Made by a program: the position numbers and the translations under genes | NCBI RefSeq assembly: GCF_031932625.1 | Contig: NZ_JAVSCK010000003.1 | Span: 248,001 to 312,000, forward strand | DNA length: 64,000 nt | From: Hwangdonia seohaensis | GTDB taxonomy: Bacteria > Bacteroidota > Bacteroidia > Flavobacteriales > Flavobacteriaceae | Direction of reading: 5' to 3' | In this document: in pieces, positions 1 through 8,226 of the stretch | How positions within the stretch are numbered: the stretch's first letter is position 1 | How the letters are laid out: each line of letters begins with the position of its first letter | Notes under the pieces: model-generated | Databases searched by the model: none | What the model saw: the letters and a program-made list of their open reading frames with translations, nothing else | What the model was told of the DNA's origin: nothing

Positions 1-1
1 T

Positions 2-349
2 AATGGTGTTAGGTTTGTAAAGGAAAGAGAAAGTTTTGTGCCAAATAACAACCTGAGCAACGACACCAACCAAAATGGGACAAGAATTGTTTTTGATGCG
101 CGCTACAAATTTTCATTAAAACCAGCGTACGCCATTGTAGAGTTGCGTGTAGATTCTCCGGCACACCGCGCTGGATTGCAAAATGGTGATGTTGTGTTGT
201 CCATTAACGGTAAACCTGCCCACCAATATACCTTGCAACAATTAATGTATTCGTTTTATGACGACGATGGAAAAAAAATAAAACTGAGAGTAGACAGAAA
301 TGGCAGGGTTTTAAGCTATGCATTCCTGTTGGAAGATTTTTTTAAATAA
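2..349 (+). CDS. PDZ-domain protein, C-terminal fragment (probable retropepsin-like aspartyl protease family)
   Basis: The reading frame is open from the first bases of the window, so this is the 3' end of a longer gene that begins upstream. The visible 115 residues hold one PDZ domain: a beta strand followed by 'SPAHRAGLQNGDVVLSING', the classic carboxylate-binding and GD turn of bacterial PDZ domains. A short tail ends in DFFK. In Bacteroidota this C-terminal arrangement is common in secreted aspartyl-protease family proteins, but the protease domain would lie outside the window, so that part is inference. The gene converges on the DUF1573 gene and shares a hairpin terminator with it. Confidence 0.75.
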   Translation, partial: NGVRFVKERESFVPNNNLSNDTNQNGTRIVFDARYKFSLKPAYAIVELRVDSPAHRAGLQNGDVVLSINGKPAHQYTLQQLMYSFYDDDGKKIKLRVDRNGRVLSYAFLLEDFFK

Positions 350-351
350 AA

Positions 352-380
352 AAGTCTGAACATAAATAATGCTCAGACTT
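352..380. terminator. Bidirectional hairpin terminator
   Basis: An 8-bp perfect inverted repeat, AAGTCTGA at 352-359 and TCAGACTT at 373-380, is flanked by A-rich sequence on the left and TTTTTA on the right. It sits between two convergent genes and can serve both strands. Confidence 0.7.
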
Positions 381-405
381 AATTTTTATAAAGGGTATGG
401 CTTTA

Positions 406-831
406 TTACTGCTCCATAACACTTTTGTTTTTCTTATCAAGTACACTTGCCTTGCTGGAATCGACAACAAGACCTTTAATTTTTAAGGCAACCGTTGGTG
501 TTTCAGCATTAGAGATAACGGTGATTGTTTTTCTAATTGGGTTTACACGTTTAGTGTCGTATTTTACTTCAATTTCCCCTGTTTCTCCTGGTAAAATAGG
601 TCCTTCAGGTTTTTTTGGTATGGTACAACCACAAGTAGAAGACACTTTCGAGATTATAAGAGGCGCATTTCCTGTATTTGTAAATTCAAAAACGCGTACA
701 CCATCAGCTCCTTTTTCAATAGTTCCATAATCAATTGTATCCGATTTAAACTCTATTTTCGCCACTTTATCTTGGGCGTTTACAGAGAAACTAATCAGTC
801 CGATAAATAAAATTGTAATTAATTGTTTCAT
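406..831 (-). CDS. DUF1573 domain secreted protein
   Basis: A small exported protein of about 141 residues. The start at 831 gives a clean signal peptide (MKQLITILFIGLISFSVNAQ). An in-frame ATG at 876 would add a charged leader and is less likely. The mature part is one DUF1573 immunoglobulin-like domain: 'FEFTNTGNAPLIISKVSSTCGCT' contains the family's characteristic CGC, followed by 'ILPGETGEIEVKYDT'. Function is not known. Such proteins are numerous in Bacteroidota and are thought to be periplasmic or surface-attached. The gene is monocistronic, facing the PDZ gene. Confidence 0.85.
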   Translation of the reverse strand: MKQLITILFIGLISFSVNAQDKVAKIEFKSDTIDYGTIEKGADGVRVFEFTNTGNAPLIISKVSSTCGCTIPKKPEGPILPGETGEIEVKYDTKRVNPIRKTITVISNAETPTVALKIKGLVVDSSKASVLDKKNKSVMEQ

Positions 832-1118
832 TACTTTTAATTTTAAATTCATGTCAAACATAGGTACTTTTTCCACAATCTACAAAAATAATAGACGTAA
901 TACACGTTTGTTAACATATTCAACTTAGTTATAAGTACATACCACTTTTCGTTTTATACAAGAAAACCATTAAGATTTAGCTTATAATTAAATGCCCATT
1001 ATGGGCTTTCGTCTGTTAATATTTATTTTTTTGTTGTCAGACGTAATTTGCATACTAAAATCTGATGGCATAAATAAAATTAATAGCTGTGCGCATTTCA
1101 CAGAAAAAGAAATATAAG

Positions 1119-1126
1119 TACTTTTG
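1119..1126 (+). promoter_or_regulatory. Putative valS promoter, -7 element
   Basis: TACTTTTG matches the Bacteroidota -7 consensus TAnnTTTG. No clear -33 TTTG is seen. Transcription would begin near 1130, downstream of the ATG at 1124, which favours the ATG at 1157 as the valS start. Confidence 0.5.
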
Positions 1127-1156
1127 CACATCAATGTTCAAAAACTATTCCAAAGT

Positions 1157-3790
1157 ATGCAAATTCCATCAAAATACGATGCAAGTCAGGTAGAAGGTAA
1201 ATGGTACGATTACTGGATGAAACACAATTATTTTCATTCAGAACCAGATGAAAGAGAGCCGTATACCATAGTAATTCCGCCTCCAAACGTTACGGGCGTA
1301 TTGCACATGGGGCATATGCTTAACAACACCATTCAGGATGTGCTGATTCGTCGGGCGCGTTTACAAGGTAAAAACGCTTGTTGGGTTCCGGGTACAGATC
1401 ACGCATCAATTGCTACCGAGGCTAAGGTAGTTGCTAAGTTAAAGGAGCAAGGCATTGATAAAAACGATTTATCTCGCGATGAGTTCTTGAAACACGCTTG
1501 GGATTGGACCCACGAATACGGTGGTGTGATTCTCGAACAGTTGAAAAAACTAGGCTGTTCTTGCGATTGGGATAGAACAAAATTCACCATGGATGACGAT
1601 ATGAGTGAAGCCGTTATTAAAGTTTTTGTGGACTTATATGAAAAAGGCCAGATTTACCGCGGTTACCGTATGGTAAATTGGGATCCTGAGGCAAAAACTA
1701 CATTATCGGACGAAGAGGTTGAATATGTTGAAAAACAAGGAAAGTTATATTACGTAAAATACAAGGTTGAAGGAAGTAATGAAGCTTTAACCATTGCTAC
1801 CACACGCCCTGAAACCATTTTAGGCGATACCGCTATTTGTATTAATCCAAACGATGAGCGTCACCAAAATTTAAAAGGTAAAAAAGCCATTGTGCCCATT
1901 TGTAACCGCGTGGTTCCAATAATTGAGGATGATTATGTTGATGTTGAATTTGGTACAGGTTGCCTTAAAGTTACACCGGCTCACGACGAAAACGACAAGG
2001 CTTTAGGCGATAAACATAACCTTGAGGTTGTTGATATTTTTAACGAAGATGCGACTTTGAATTCTTTTGGAATGCATTACGAGGGCAAAGACCGATTTGT
2101 GGTTCGAAAAGAAATCGTAAAAGAACTTGAAGAAAAAGGGCATATTCTTAAAATTGAAGATTATAACAATCGTGTTGGCATTTCAGAACGCACCAAAGCC
2201 ATTATTGAACCGCGATTATCAGATCAGTGGTTTTTAAAAATGGAAGATTTGGCAAAACCAGCCATAAAAGCGGTTTTAGATAAAGATGCCGATATTAAGC
2301 TATTTCCTAAAAAGTTTGAAAACACCTACCGCCATTGGATGGAAAACATCCGCGATTGGAATATTTCGCGTCAGCTATTATGGGGGCAACAAATTCCCGC
2401 ATACTATTACGGCGATGGAAAGGAAGACTTTGTAGTAGCTGAAAATATGGATGAAGCGCTGCAGAAAGCAAGGGTAAAAACCAACAACCAACAGCTGACA
2501 GCCAGCGATTTGCGTCAGGAAACCGATGCGCTCGATACCTGGTTTTCATCGTGGCTATGGCCCATAAGCGTGTTTGATGGCATTAGAAACCCTGAAAATA
2601 AAGACATAAAATATTACTACCCAACCAACGATTTGGTTACCGGACCCGATATTTTATTCTTTTGGGTGGCGCGTATGATTGTTGCGGGTTACGAGTATAA
2701 AAACGAAAAACCTTTTGAGAATGTTTATTTAACCGGTTTGGTTCGCGATAAGCAACGCCGAAAAATGAGTAAATCTTTAGGGAATTCTCCCGATGCCTTA
2801 AAATTGATTGAAACGTACGGAGCCGATGGTGTTCGTGTGGGCTTATTGTTGAGCTCTGCTGCAGGAAACGATTTAATGTTCGATGAAGCTTTGTGCAACC
2901 AAGGCAAAGGGTACGCCAATAAAATATGGAATGCCTTTAGATTGATAAATGGGTGGGAAGTAGCCGAAATAGAACAACCGAAATCTTCTATAATAGCCAT
3001 AGAGTGGTTTGAGGCTAAATTTCAAAAAGCATTAATTGAAATTGAAGATCATTTTAGCAAATACCGTTTAAGTGATGCTTTAATGAGTATGTATAAGTTG
3101 ATTTACGACGATTTTTGTGGATGGTTTTTGGAAATGATAAAACCGGCTTATCAGCAGCCTATCGACCAAAAAACTTACGATGCTGCCATTTTTATCTTAG
3201 AAAATAATTTAAAAATATTGCATCCATTTATGCCGTTTTTAACCGAAGAAATTTGGCAACATATAACCAAAAGAACGCCCGAAGAGGCATTGATTGTTTC
3301 TAAATATCCAGAAGCTAAACCTGTTAATGAGGTTTTGATCTCCGAATTTGATTTTGCTGCCGAAGTCATTTCGGGCATTCGTACCATTAGAAAACAAAAA
3401 AACATTGCGTTTAAAGATGCGATTGGGTTTTCAGTAATAAATAATGAAAACGCCGCCAAAACCTTTGATGCGCTTATAGCTAAACTGGGTAATCTTAAGG
3501 CTGTTGACTATGTTTCTGAGGCTGTTGAAGGCGCTTTAACCTTTAGGGTAAAATCTAACGAGTATTTTGTGCCCATGGCCGGAACTATTGATGTTGAAGC
3601 TGAGGTTAAAAAGTTAACCGAAGAATTACATTACACCCAAGGCTTTTTAAAATCGGTGCAAAAGAAGCTTTCAAACGAACGCTTTGTTGCCGGTGCGCCA
3701 AAGCAAGTAGTGGCTAGCGAAAAGAAAAAAGAAGCCGACGCTTTGGCTAAAATTGAAACCTTAAAAGCGAGTTTGGCGAGTTTGCATTAG
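1157..3790 (+). CDS. valS: Valyl-tRNA synthetase
   Basis: Charges tRNA-Val with valine in the cytoplasm. At 877 residues it is normal length for bacterial ValRS. Class I motifs are visible: 'PPPNVTGVLHMGHM' (HIGH-type, near residue 45) and 'KMSKSLGNSPD' (near residue 545). The inserted editing domain (residues about 190-340) includes 'TTRPETILGDTAI', and the C-terminal coiled-coil arm typical of ValRS is present ('VEAEVKKLTEELHYTQGFLKSVQKKL'). I chose the ATG at 1157 (MQIPSKYDASQVEGKWY) because homologues begin there and because a -7 promoter element overlaps the upstream ATG at 1124. The gene stands alone. Confidence 0.97.
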   Translation: MQIPSKYDASQVEGKWYDYWMKHNYFHSEPDEREPYTIVIPPPNVTGVLHMGHMLNNTIQDVLIRRARLQGKNACWVPGTDHASIATEAKVVAKLKEQGIDKNDLSRDEFLKHAWDWTHEYGGVILEQLKKLGCSCDWDRTKFTMDDDMSEAVIKVFVDLYEKGQIYRGYRMVNWDPEAKTTLSDEEVEYVEKQGKLYYVKYKVEGSNEALTIATTRPETILGDTAICINPNDERHQNLKGKKAIVPICNRVVPIIEDDYVDVEFGTGCLKVTPAHDENDKALGDKHNLEVVDIFNEDATLNSFGMHYEGKDRFVVRKEIVKELEEKGHILKIEDYNNRVGISERTKAIIEPRLSDQWFLKMEDLAKPAIKAVLDKDADIKLFPKKFENTYRHWMENIRDWNISRQLLWGQQIPAYYYGDGKEDFVVAENMDEALQKARVKTNNQQLTASDLRQETDALDTWFSSWLWPISVFDGIRNPENKDIKYYYPTNDLVTGPDILFFWVARMIVAGYEYKNEKPFENVYLTGLVRDKQRRKMSKSLGNSPDALKLIETYGADGVRVGLLLSSAAGNDLMFDEALCNQGKGYANKIWNAFRLINGWEVAEIEQPKSSIIAIEWFEAKFQKALIEIEDHFSKYRLSDALMSMYKLIYDDFCGWFLEMIKPAYQQPIDQKTYDAAIFILENNLKILHPFMPFLTEEIWQHITKRTPEEALIVSKYPEAKPVNEVLISEFDFAAEVISGIRTIRKQKNIAFKDAIGFSVINNENAAKTFDALIAKLGNLKAVDYVSEAVEGALTFRVKSNEYFVPMAGTIDVEAEVKKLTEELHYTQGFLKSVQKKLSNERFVAGAPKQVVASEKKKEADALAKIETLKASLASLH

Positions 3791-3830
3791 AAATTTTTGA
3801 AGGAATAGGTTAATTAATTCCTTGAAATTT
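3791..3830. terminator. Hairpin after valS
   Basis: AAATTT...AAGGAAT pairs with ATTCCTT...AAATTT immediately after the valS stop codon. There is no strong T-run, so it is a weaker terminator candidate between convergent genes. Confidence 0.4.
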
Positions 3831-3893
3831 CCGTTGAGGACATTCTGAATTAATTAATACTAATGTTGTTGGGCATGGTCCAATTATTAAACT

Positions 3894-4196
3894 TTACGCA
3901 GACATTGCTGCTGCCCCAATTACACCAAAAATAAAAATTAATAAAATAATTCCAATAAATGATATAACTAATCCAGCAATTGCTAATCCTTTGGGAGATT
4001 TAAATACACCAACAAACGAGAAAATAAGCCCTAAAATCCAAATAATCCAACCTATAAAAGGAACCCATCCAATAAACAATGCTATTAATGCTAAAACAAA
4101 GCCAGCTGTTCCTATTCCGTTTGACTTTTTTTCTTCTTGTTTAATAATAATTGTTTGACCAGAATTATTTTGGTTACTGCTTTCAGTGTCTGTCAT
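3894..4196 (-). CDS. Small DUF4190-like membrane protein
   Basis: A 100-residue protein with a hydrophilic Gln/Asn/Lys-rich N-terminus (about 25 residues) followed by two or three hydrophobic segments: 'IGTAGFVLALIALFIGWV', 'IGWIIWILGLIFSFVGVF' and 'GLAIAGLVISFIGIILLIF'. The GLAIAG repeat around a short loop resembles the DUF4190 family of small inner-membrane proteins. No enzymatic residue stands out and the function is unknown. It is monocistronic and converges on valS. Confidence 0.7.
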   Translation of the reverse strand: MTDTESSNQNNSGQTIIIKQEEKKSNGIGTAGFVLALIALFIGWVPFIGWIIWILGLIFSFVGVFKSPKGLAIAGLVISFIGIILLIFIFGVIGAAAMSA

Positions 4197-4377
4197 TTTA
4201 TTATTATTTTTAAATTAACAATAATTGTCTTCAATAATTTGAGTGAAAAGAAGAACATTGAATTTACACTCTTGAATCAAATTTAATGAATTCTTGATTA
4301 TGTTTTACAAATTTAATGTTGAGTAAAATCATCATTCCCAACACAAAGATAAAGCTCCATTTCAATACCGAAACAAC

Positions 4378-4393
4378 CCCGATAACTATCGGG
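4378..4393. repeat. Short palindromic repeat (CCCGATA/TATCGGG)
   Basis: Seven-base arms CCCGATA and TATCGGG separated by two bases. It resembles small dispersed palindromes common between genes in Flavobacteriaceae. It lies in the 493-bp gap before hsp20, about 150 bp upstream of the regulatory palindrome, and has no obvious link to it. Confidence 0.5.
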
Positions 4394-4538
4394 ACCGCTC
4401 GATTGAACTAAACGAAGTTGTAAATGTTTTTCTGAAAAAATGACGTCTGTATAGCTTTTATTTGCTTCTTATTTGATGACGTATCTACATCAAAATTTTT
4501 CGCTTGCTTCTAGCTTATAAGTGTAAAAATGGACATTA

Positions 4539-4566
4539 TGACATTTTTTTAACTTAAAAACTGTCA
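4539..4566 (+). promoter_or_regulatory. Putative enhancer-binding-protein site upstream of hsp20
   Basis: A 28-bp near-perfect palindrome with outer arms TGACA (4539-4543) and TGTCA (4562-4566) and A/T-rich inner arms. Its centre lies about 80 bp upstream of the start point predicted from the sigma-54 promoter at 4607, a usual place for a sigma-54 activator to bind. The activator gene is not in this window. Confidence 0.6.
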
Positions 4567-4606
4567 AATATTCATAAATAAGTATAAAAACCCTTATTAT
4601 TCGTTA

Positions 4607-4622
4607 TGGCATTTAATTTGCT
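4607..4622 (+). promoter_or_regulatory. Sigma-54 (RpoN) promoter of hsp20
   Basis: TGGCAT...TTGCT with exactly ten bases between GG and GC (4608-4609 and 4620-4621) matches the -24/-12 consensus TGGCAC-N5-TTGCW. The predicted start is near 4633, giving a leader of about 57 nt. Confidence 0.75.
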
Positions 4623-4689
4623 CAATAATGGTTGAAATCACTCGAGATTTTAAAAAAAGATTTAATGTTTAATTTAAAATTTTGTAATT

Positions 4690-5166
4690 ATGAGCAATTT
4701 AGTTAATGTTCCTAAAAACGGAAGTTTATCAAACACTAATTCAAATGTAGGCTTCCCAAATTGGTCAAGTTGGTTAGATGATGTTTTTAACAGAGAACTG
4801 CCATCGGTTTTTAATTCAAACTTTAATACGGGCATGTCTTTGCCTAAAGTAAATATAAAAGAAACTGCCGATGATTTTACGGTGGAAATGGCCGTTCCGG
4901 GTCTTAAAAAATCCGATTTCCAAATCGACCTAGAGAATCAAGTATTATCAATCTCTACAGAAACCAAGGAAGAAAGCGAGCATAAAGATGAAAACTTTAC
5001 ACGTAGGGAATTTGGCTATTCATCTTTCAAAAGAACCTTTACCTTACCGGAAAGCGTAGACGAAGATAAGATTGATGCACGCTATAATGATGGTATTTTA
5101 AGTATTTTGTTACCCAAAAAAGAAGAGGCAAAACAAAAGCCTCCTAGAACCATTAAAATTTCATAA
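4690..5166 (+). CDS. Hsp20 / alpha-crystallin small heat-shock protein
   Basis: An ATP-independent holdase that binds unfolding proteins in the cytoplasm. It has 158 residues. An N-terminal arm of about 48 residues carries a WSSWLDDVF motif. The alpha-crystallin domain (about 50-145) includes 'PKVNIKETADDFTVEMAVPGLKKSDF' and the signature 'DARYNDGILSILLPKK', with the conserved GIL. A short I-x-I-like tail ends 'RTIKIS'. It is preceded by a sigma-54 promoter and an upstream palindrome, so it is likely controlled by an RpoN-dependent activator. It is followed by a terminator and then a small lipoprotein gene on the same strand. Confidence 0.95.
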   Translation: MSNLVNVPKNGSLSNTNSNVGFPNWSSWLDDVFNRELPSVFNSNFNTGMSLPKVNIKETADDFTVEMAVPGLKKSDFQIDLENQVLSISTETKEESEHKDENFTRREFGYSSFKRTFTLPESVDEDKIDARYNDGILSILLPKKEEAKQKPPRTIKIS

Positions 5167-5200
5167 TAGTTTCACTAATTATTTTATGATTTATTAAAAG

Positions 5201-5230
5201 AAGGAGGCATAATTTGTGCCTCCTTTTTTG
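5201..5230 (+). terminator. Rho-independent terminator of hsp20
   Basis: AAGGAGGCA (5201-5209) pairs with TGCCTCCTT (5217-5225), followed by a run of T residues. Confidence 0.85.
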
Positions 5231-5262
5231 TCAAAACAATGTTTAACTAAAAAGGTAATGCA

Positions 5263-5754
5263 ATGAAAAAGTATATATTATTTTTAACTATGGCCTTGTT
5301 GAGTGTGAGTTGTAATGGACAAAAGGATACTAATAAAAAAGCAGAAATTAAAGACAGTATTGAAACATCCATACAACAACCTAAAGGCTCTTGGAATGTA
5401 GATAAAGAATTTGACGAATTCGGGAATTTAATACGATATGATAGTATATATTCTTGGTCTTCCAACAAACAGTTCAATGATTTGTCACAATTTGGAAAAG
5501 ATAGTTTGGTGAAATCATTTGAGTCGAAATTTTTTAGAAACTTTTCCCAGTTTAAAAATCAAGGATTTGAAAATATGTTTACAGCAGATTCGCTATTTAG
5601 CAAACACTTTTTTAATGATGATTTTTTTGGAAGCGATTTTGGAAAAGACTTTATGGATATTGATAAAATAAGACAACAGATGGTAGAAAGACAAAAGAGG
5701 TTTTTGGAAAAATATCAGTCTGAATTTAATAAACCCGAAGACGAAAACGAATAA
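5263..5754 (+). CDS. Uncharacterised lipoprotein downstream of hsp20
   Basis: 163 residues with a lipoprotein signal (MKKYILFLTMALLSVSC, Cys17). The rest is acidic and rich in Phe, Asp and Ser. The segment 'FNDDFFGSDFGKDFMDIDKI' is markedly Phe/Asp-rich, and the C-terminus 'RQQMVERQKRFLEKYQSEF' should form an amphipathic helix. I do not recognise a domain. The gene lies about 100 bp after hsp20 beyond a terminator, so it may depend on read-through or on its own promoter. It converges on lpxD and shares a terminator with it. Confidence 0.7.
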   Translation: MKKYILFLTMALLSVSCNGQKDTNKKAEIKDSIETSIQQPKGSWNVDKEFDEFGNLIRYDSIYSWSSNKQFNDLSQFGKDSLVKSFESKFFRNFSQFKNQGFENMFTADSLFSKHFFNDDFFGSDFGKDFMDIDKIRQQMVERQKRFLEKYQSEFNKPEDENE

Positions 5755-5776
5755 ACACGTTTTGTTGAGAATAGTC

Positions 5777-5822
5777 ATCGGATATGGATTGTTAAACATC
5801 AATCTATATCCGATTTTTTTTT
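5777..5822. terminator. Hairpin terminator between convergent genes
   Basis: A 15-bp stem with one mismatch, 5777-5791 with 5800-5814, an eight-base loop and then a run of T residues. Confidence 0.85.
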
Positions 5823-5842
5823 GTGAATTATATAAAACGTAT

Positions 5843-6838
5843 TTAGTTGTTTTTCATAAAACGCCTAACGGCTACCCATTGTTTCAACATATCCCTCGCT
5901 TCTTGCGCTGGGTAACCCAAAACGGTTTGTCCTGCTTTTACATTGTTCATTACCCCAGAACCGGCACCAACGGTAGCCCCGGATTCTATGGTGGTGTGGT
6001 CTTTAATTGAAGCACTACCACCAATAATTACACCATCGCCCAAAGTAACGGAACCCGCAAGTCCGCTATGTCCTGCCATAATGCACGAGCGTCCCATAAC
6101 GCTGTTGTGCGCTATTTGTACTAGGTTGTCAATTTTACAGCCATCACCAATAATAGTGGAACTGAATTTAGCACGATCAACACAGGAGTTTGCACCGATT
6201 TCTACATAATGCCCAATAATAACATTACCAATTTGTGGTATTTTAACCAATCCACGACCATCGTCACTTGGGCGATAGCCAAAGCCATCGGCACCAATAC
6301 TTACGTTGGTATGAAAAATACAATGGCTACCAATAGTACAGCGTTCGCGAATTACGGTTCCAGACCATACTACAGTGTTATCGCCAATGGAGGTTTCATC
6401 AAAAACACAAACGTTTGGGTATAAAACAACCTCGTTTCCTAAAACAACATCTTTTCCAACATAACAGTTGGCGCCAATTTTACTGCCTTTCCCTATGGTT
6501 GCCGTTTTATGGATAACCGCAGTTGGGTGGATGTCAACTTCAAATTCTGGTGTTGAAGGATTAAATAGTTCCAATATTTTTGCCATGGCTAAATCGGCAT
6601 TCTTCACTTTTATTAACGCCCGATTTTCTCCGGGTTCAACATTCAAATTGTCGTTTACAACGGCAGCACAAGCTTCTGAGTCGACCCAATGCTTAACATA
6701 TTTGTTGCTTCCAATAAAGGTTATATGATTGTTCTTTGCATTTAGCAGTTGCTCTGGGCCATCAATTATTTGGTTTGTGTGCCCAATTAATTCACCTTTT
6801 AAAATGTTGTTTAAGTCGTTAATCGTGTAAGTTATCAT
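5843..6838 (-). CDS. lpxD: UDP-3-O-acylglucosamine N-acyltransferase, LpxD-type
   Basis: Transfers a 3-hydroxyacyl chain from ACP to the amino group of UDP-3-O-acylglucosamine in lipid A synthesis. 331 residues. The N-terminal uridine-binding domain (about 1-100) is followed by hexapeptide repeats of a left-handed beta helix (about 105-300), including 'GADGFGYRP' and 'QIAHNSVMGRSCIMAGHSG', whose AHN His corresponds to the catalytic His of LpxD. A C-terminal helix ends 'AVRRFMKNN'. It is isolated from any other lpx or fab gene, so it is probably a second LpxD-like copy beside one in a canonical lpx cluster; that is inference from family habit. The specific acyl group or sugar could differ. Confidence 0.85.
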   Translation of the reverse strand: MITYTINDLNNILKGELIGHTNQIIDGPEQLLNAKNNHITFIGSNKYVKHWVDSEACAAVVNDNLNVEPGENRALIKVKNADLAMAKILELFNPSTPEFEVDIHPTAVIHKTATIGKGSKIGANCYVGKDVVLGNEVVLYPNVCVFDETSIGDNTVVWSGTVIRERCTIGSHCIFHTNVSIGADGFGYRPSDDGRGLVKIPQIGNVIIGHYVEIGANSCVDRAKFSSTIIGDGCKIDNLVQIAHNSVMGRSCIMAGHSGLAGSVTLGDGVIIGGSASIKDHTTIESGATVGAGSGVMNNVKAGQTVLGYPAQEARDMLKQWVAVRRFMKNN

Positions 6839-6900
6839 ATGTGATTTTAATGTTTAGATTGTTGTAAATCTAACAGAAATAAAATCAATAAACACATTTA

Positions 6901-8073
6901 TTATTCTTCAATCCTATTATCATCAAAAGCCGATGGTAATAATTTAGGAATAAATTTAACCACTAAAGGCAGTAATAGCGCACCGCCCGGAAGTAAAAAT
7001 ATAGCAAGACTTGGTATCGATTTAAAAATATCCAAAAGTTGTTCTTGTACTTTTTTTTGTTCTTCTTTATTTAAATCCCTAACGGTAGATTGGGAAATAA
7101 GCACCATAAGTTCTTTGCTGCCAACCAATTCTTTATACAGTCTTTTGCTATTTCGGGAGATTAAAGTGGTAACCACTTTACTGGAATTGTCATAAAAACT
7201 TTTTACCACGTTTTTAGAGCTAAACAAGGCAATATTATCTTTATTTATGTTGTAAAAATCATTTACGGCTTTAATGGATTCGTTTACAGAAGACAAGCTA
7301 AGCTTTAAATCATTACCGAGTTTTAGCAGGAATTCCTGTTCTGACTTTTCTATAATCTTATCGCTCCAAGTTGCCATACAGGCTAAGTCAAGTATATACT
7401 TTTTTTGCTGCGGAGTTTTTATAAATTTGATAGCCGATTTGTAATCAACATGCGCTTTGTTCTCATAACGCAATGACGATTCAAAGAGTTTAATTAAACT
7501 TTCATCATATTCTGTTTTTTCTTTCTTTGAAGTGATTACGTTTAACGAAATGGCTTCAATACTGGCTTCCAAATTTTTCAGGTAATCCAATGAAAATCCA
7601 TCGTTCTCAATAAAAGCTCGATATGCGAGCACATCAATATAAAGCAGGCCATTAATTAAAAAATAATTAAAGTTTTTAGTGATGATGTTGTCATCGATTT
7701 GAGTGCGTTTATGAATGATATTTTCCAATTGTTCGCTGCTGGAAGAGCTTCCCAACAATTCCTTGAAAAAAGAAAGTTTATGCTCTCCAATTTCTTTATA
7801 GAAGTTTAGCACACTGTCCAAAAAATTACTCTCATGATTCAGCTTTTGGTGTGTATATAAAAAAGACAAGCACAAATTTAGCTTGCACATTTCCGCTTCG
7901 GTGAGGTTAAACTCTTTAAAATGATTGTTTATTACTTTAAGATTGGTGCCGTAAATAAAACCGGTATCTCGCAGTATATTATAAAAGCCATCCTCAGAGT
8001 AATTCAAAAATTGGGTATTACTTTCTAAGAACTTTAAAAGCTTTTTAATCCAACCTACGGATGATGGGTTCAT
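6901..8073 (-). CDS. LETM1-related protein (biofilm-associated family in Flavobacteriia)
   Basis: 390 residues, mostly helical and without a signal peptide. The middle segment (about 220-280, 'LDLACMATWSDKIIEKSEQEFLLKLGNDL') resembles a TerB-like helical fold with an acidic pair. The C-terminal 80 residues ('RLYKELVGSKELMVLIS...PSLAIFLLPGGALLLPLVVKFIPKLLPSAF') match the LETM1-like ribosome-binding/membrane segment, with one hydrophobic stretch rich in Pro and Gly. Such proteins have been annotated as LETM1-related and biofilm-associated in this family. The biochemical role is unknown. It lies 62 bp upstream of lpxD on the same strand. Confidence 0.7.
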   Translation of the reverse strand: MNPSSVGWIKKLLKFLESNTQFLNYSEDGFYNILRDTGFIYGTNLKVINNHFKEFNLTEAEMCKLNLCLSFLYTHQKLNHESNFLDSVLNFYKEIGEHKLSFFKELLGSSSSSEQLENIIHKRTQIDDNIITKNFNYFLINGLLYIDVLAYRAFIENDGFSLDYLKNLEASIEAISLNVITSKKEKTEYDESLIKLFESSLRYENKAHVDYKSAIKFIKTPQQKKYILDLACMATWSDKIIEKSEQEFLLKLGNDLKLSLSSVNESIKAVNDFYNINKDNIALFSSKNVVKSFYDNSSKVVTTLISRNSKRLYKELVGSKELMVLISQSTVRDLNKEEQKKVQEQLLDIFKSIPSLAIFLLPGGALLLPLVVKFIPKLLPSAFDDNRIEE

Positions 8074-8226
8074 AATTCAATTATATATAGACTGTAAAAG
8101 TAATCTTTTAGCTGAATAAGTGCGCAATTTATTTCTTTAACAAAATTTTAACAAAACCGCTCTTTTCTTTTTTCCGTAGGTATGCCTGAGAGTCAAAATT
8201 TAATAATCTCAAAAATATCAAAAATC

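Noticed and set aside
4539..4566. The hsp20 palindrome as a further Fnr site
   Set aside because: Its TGACA/TGTCA arms are 18 bp apart instead of the 4-bp core spacing, and it sits before a sigma-54 promoter without a TAnnTTTG element at 29.5 bp.
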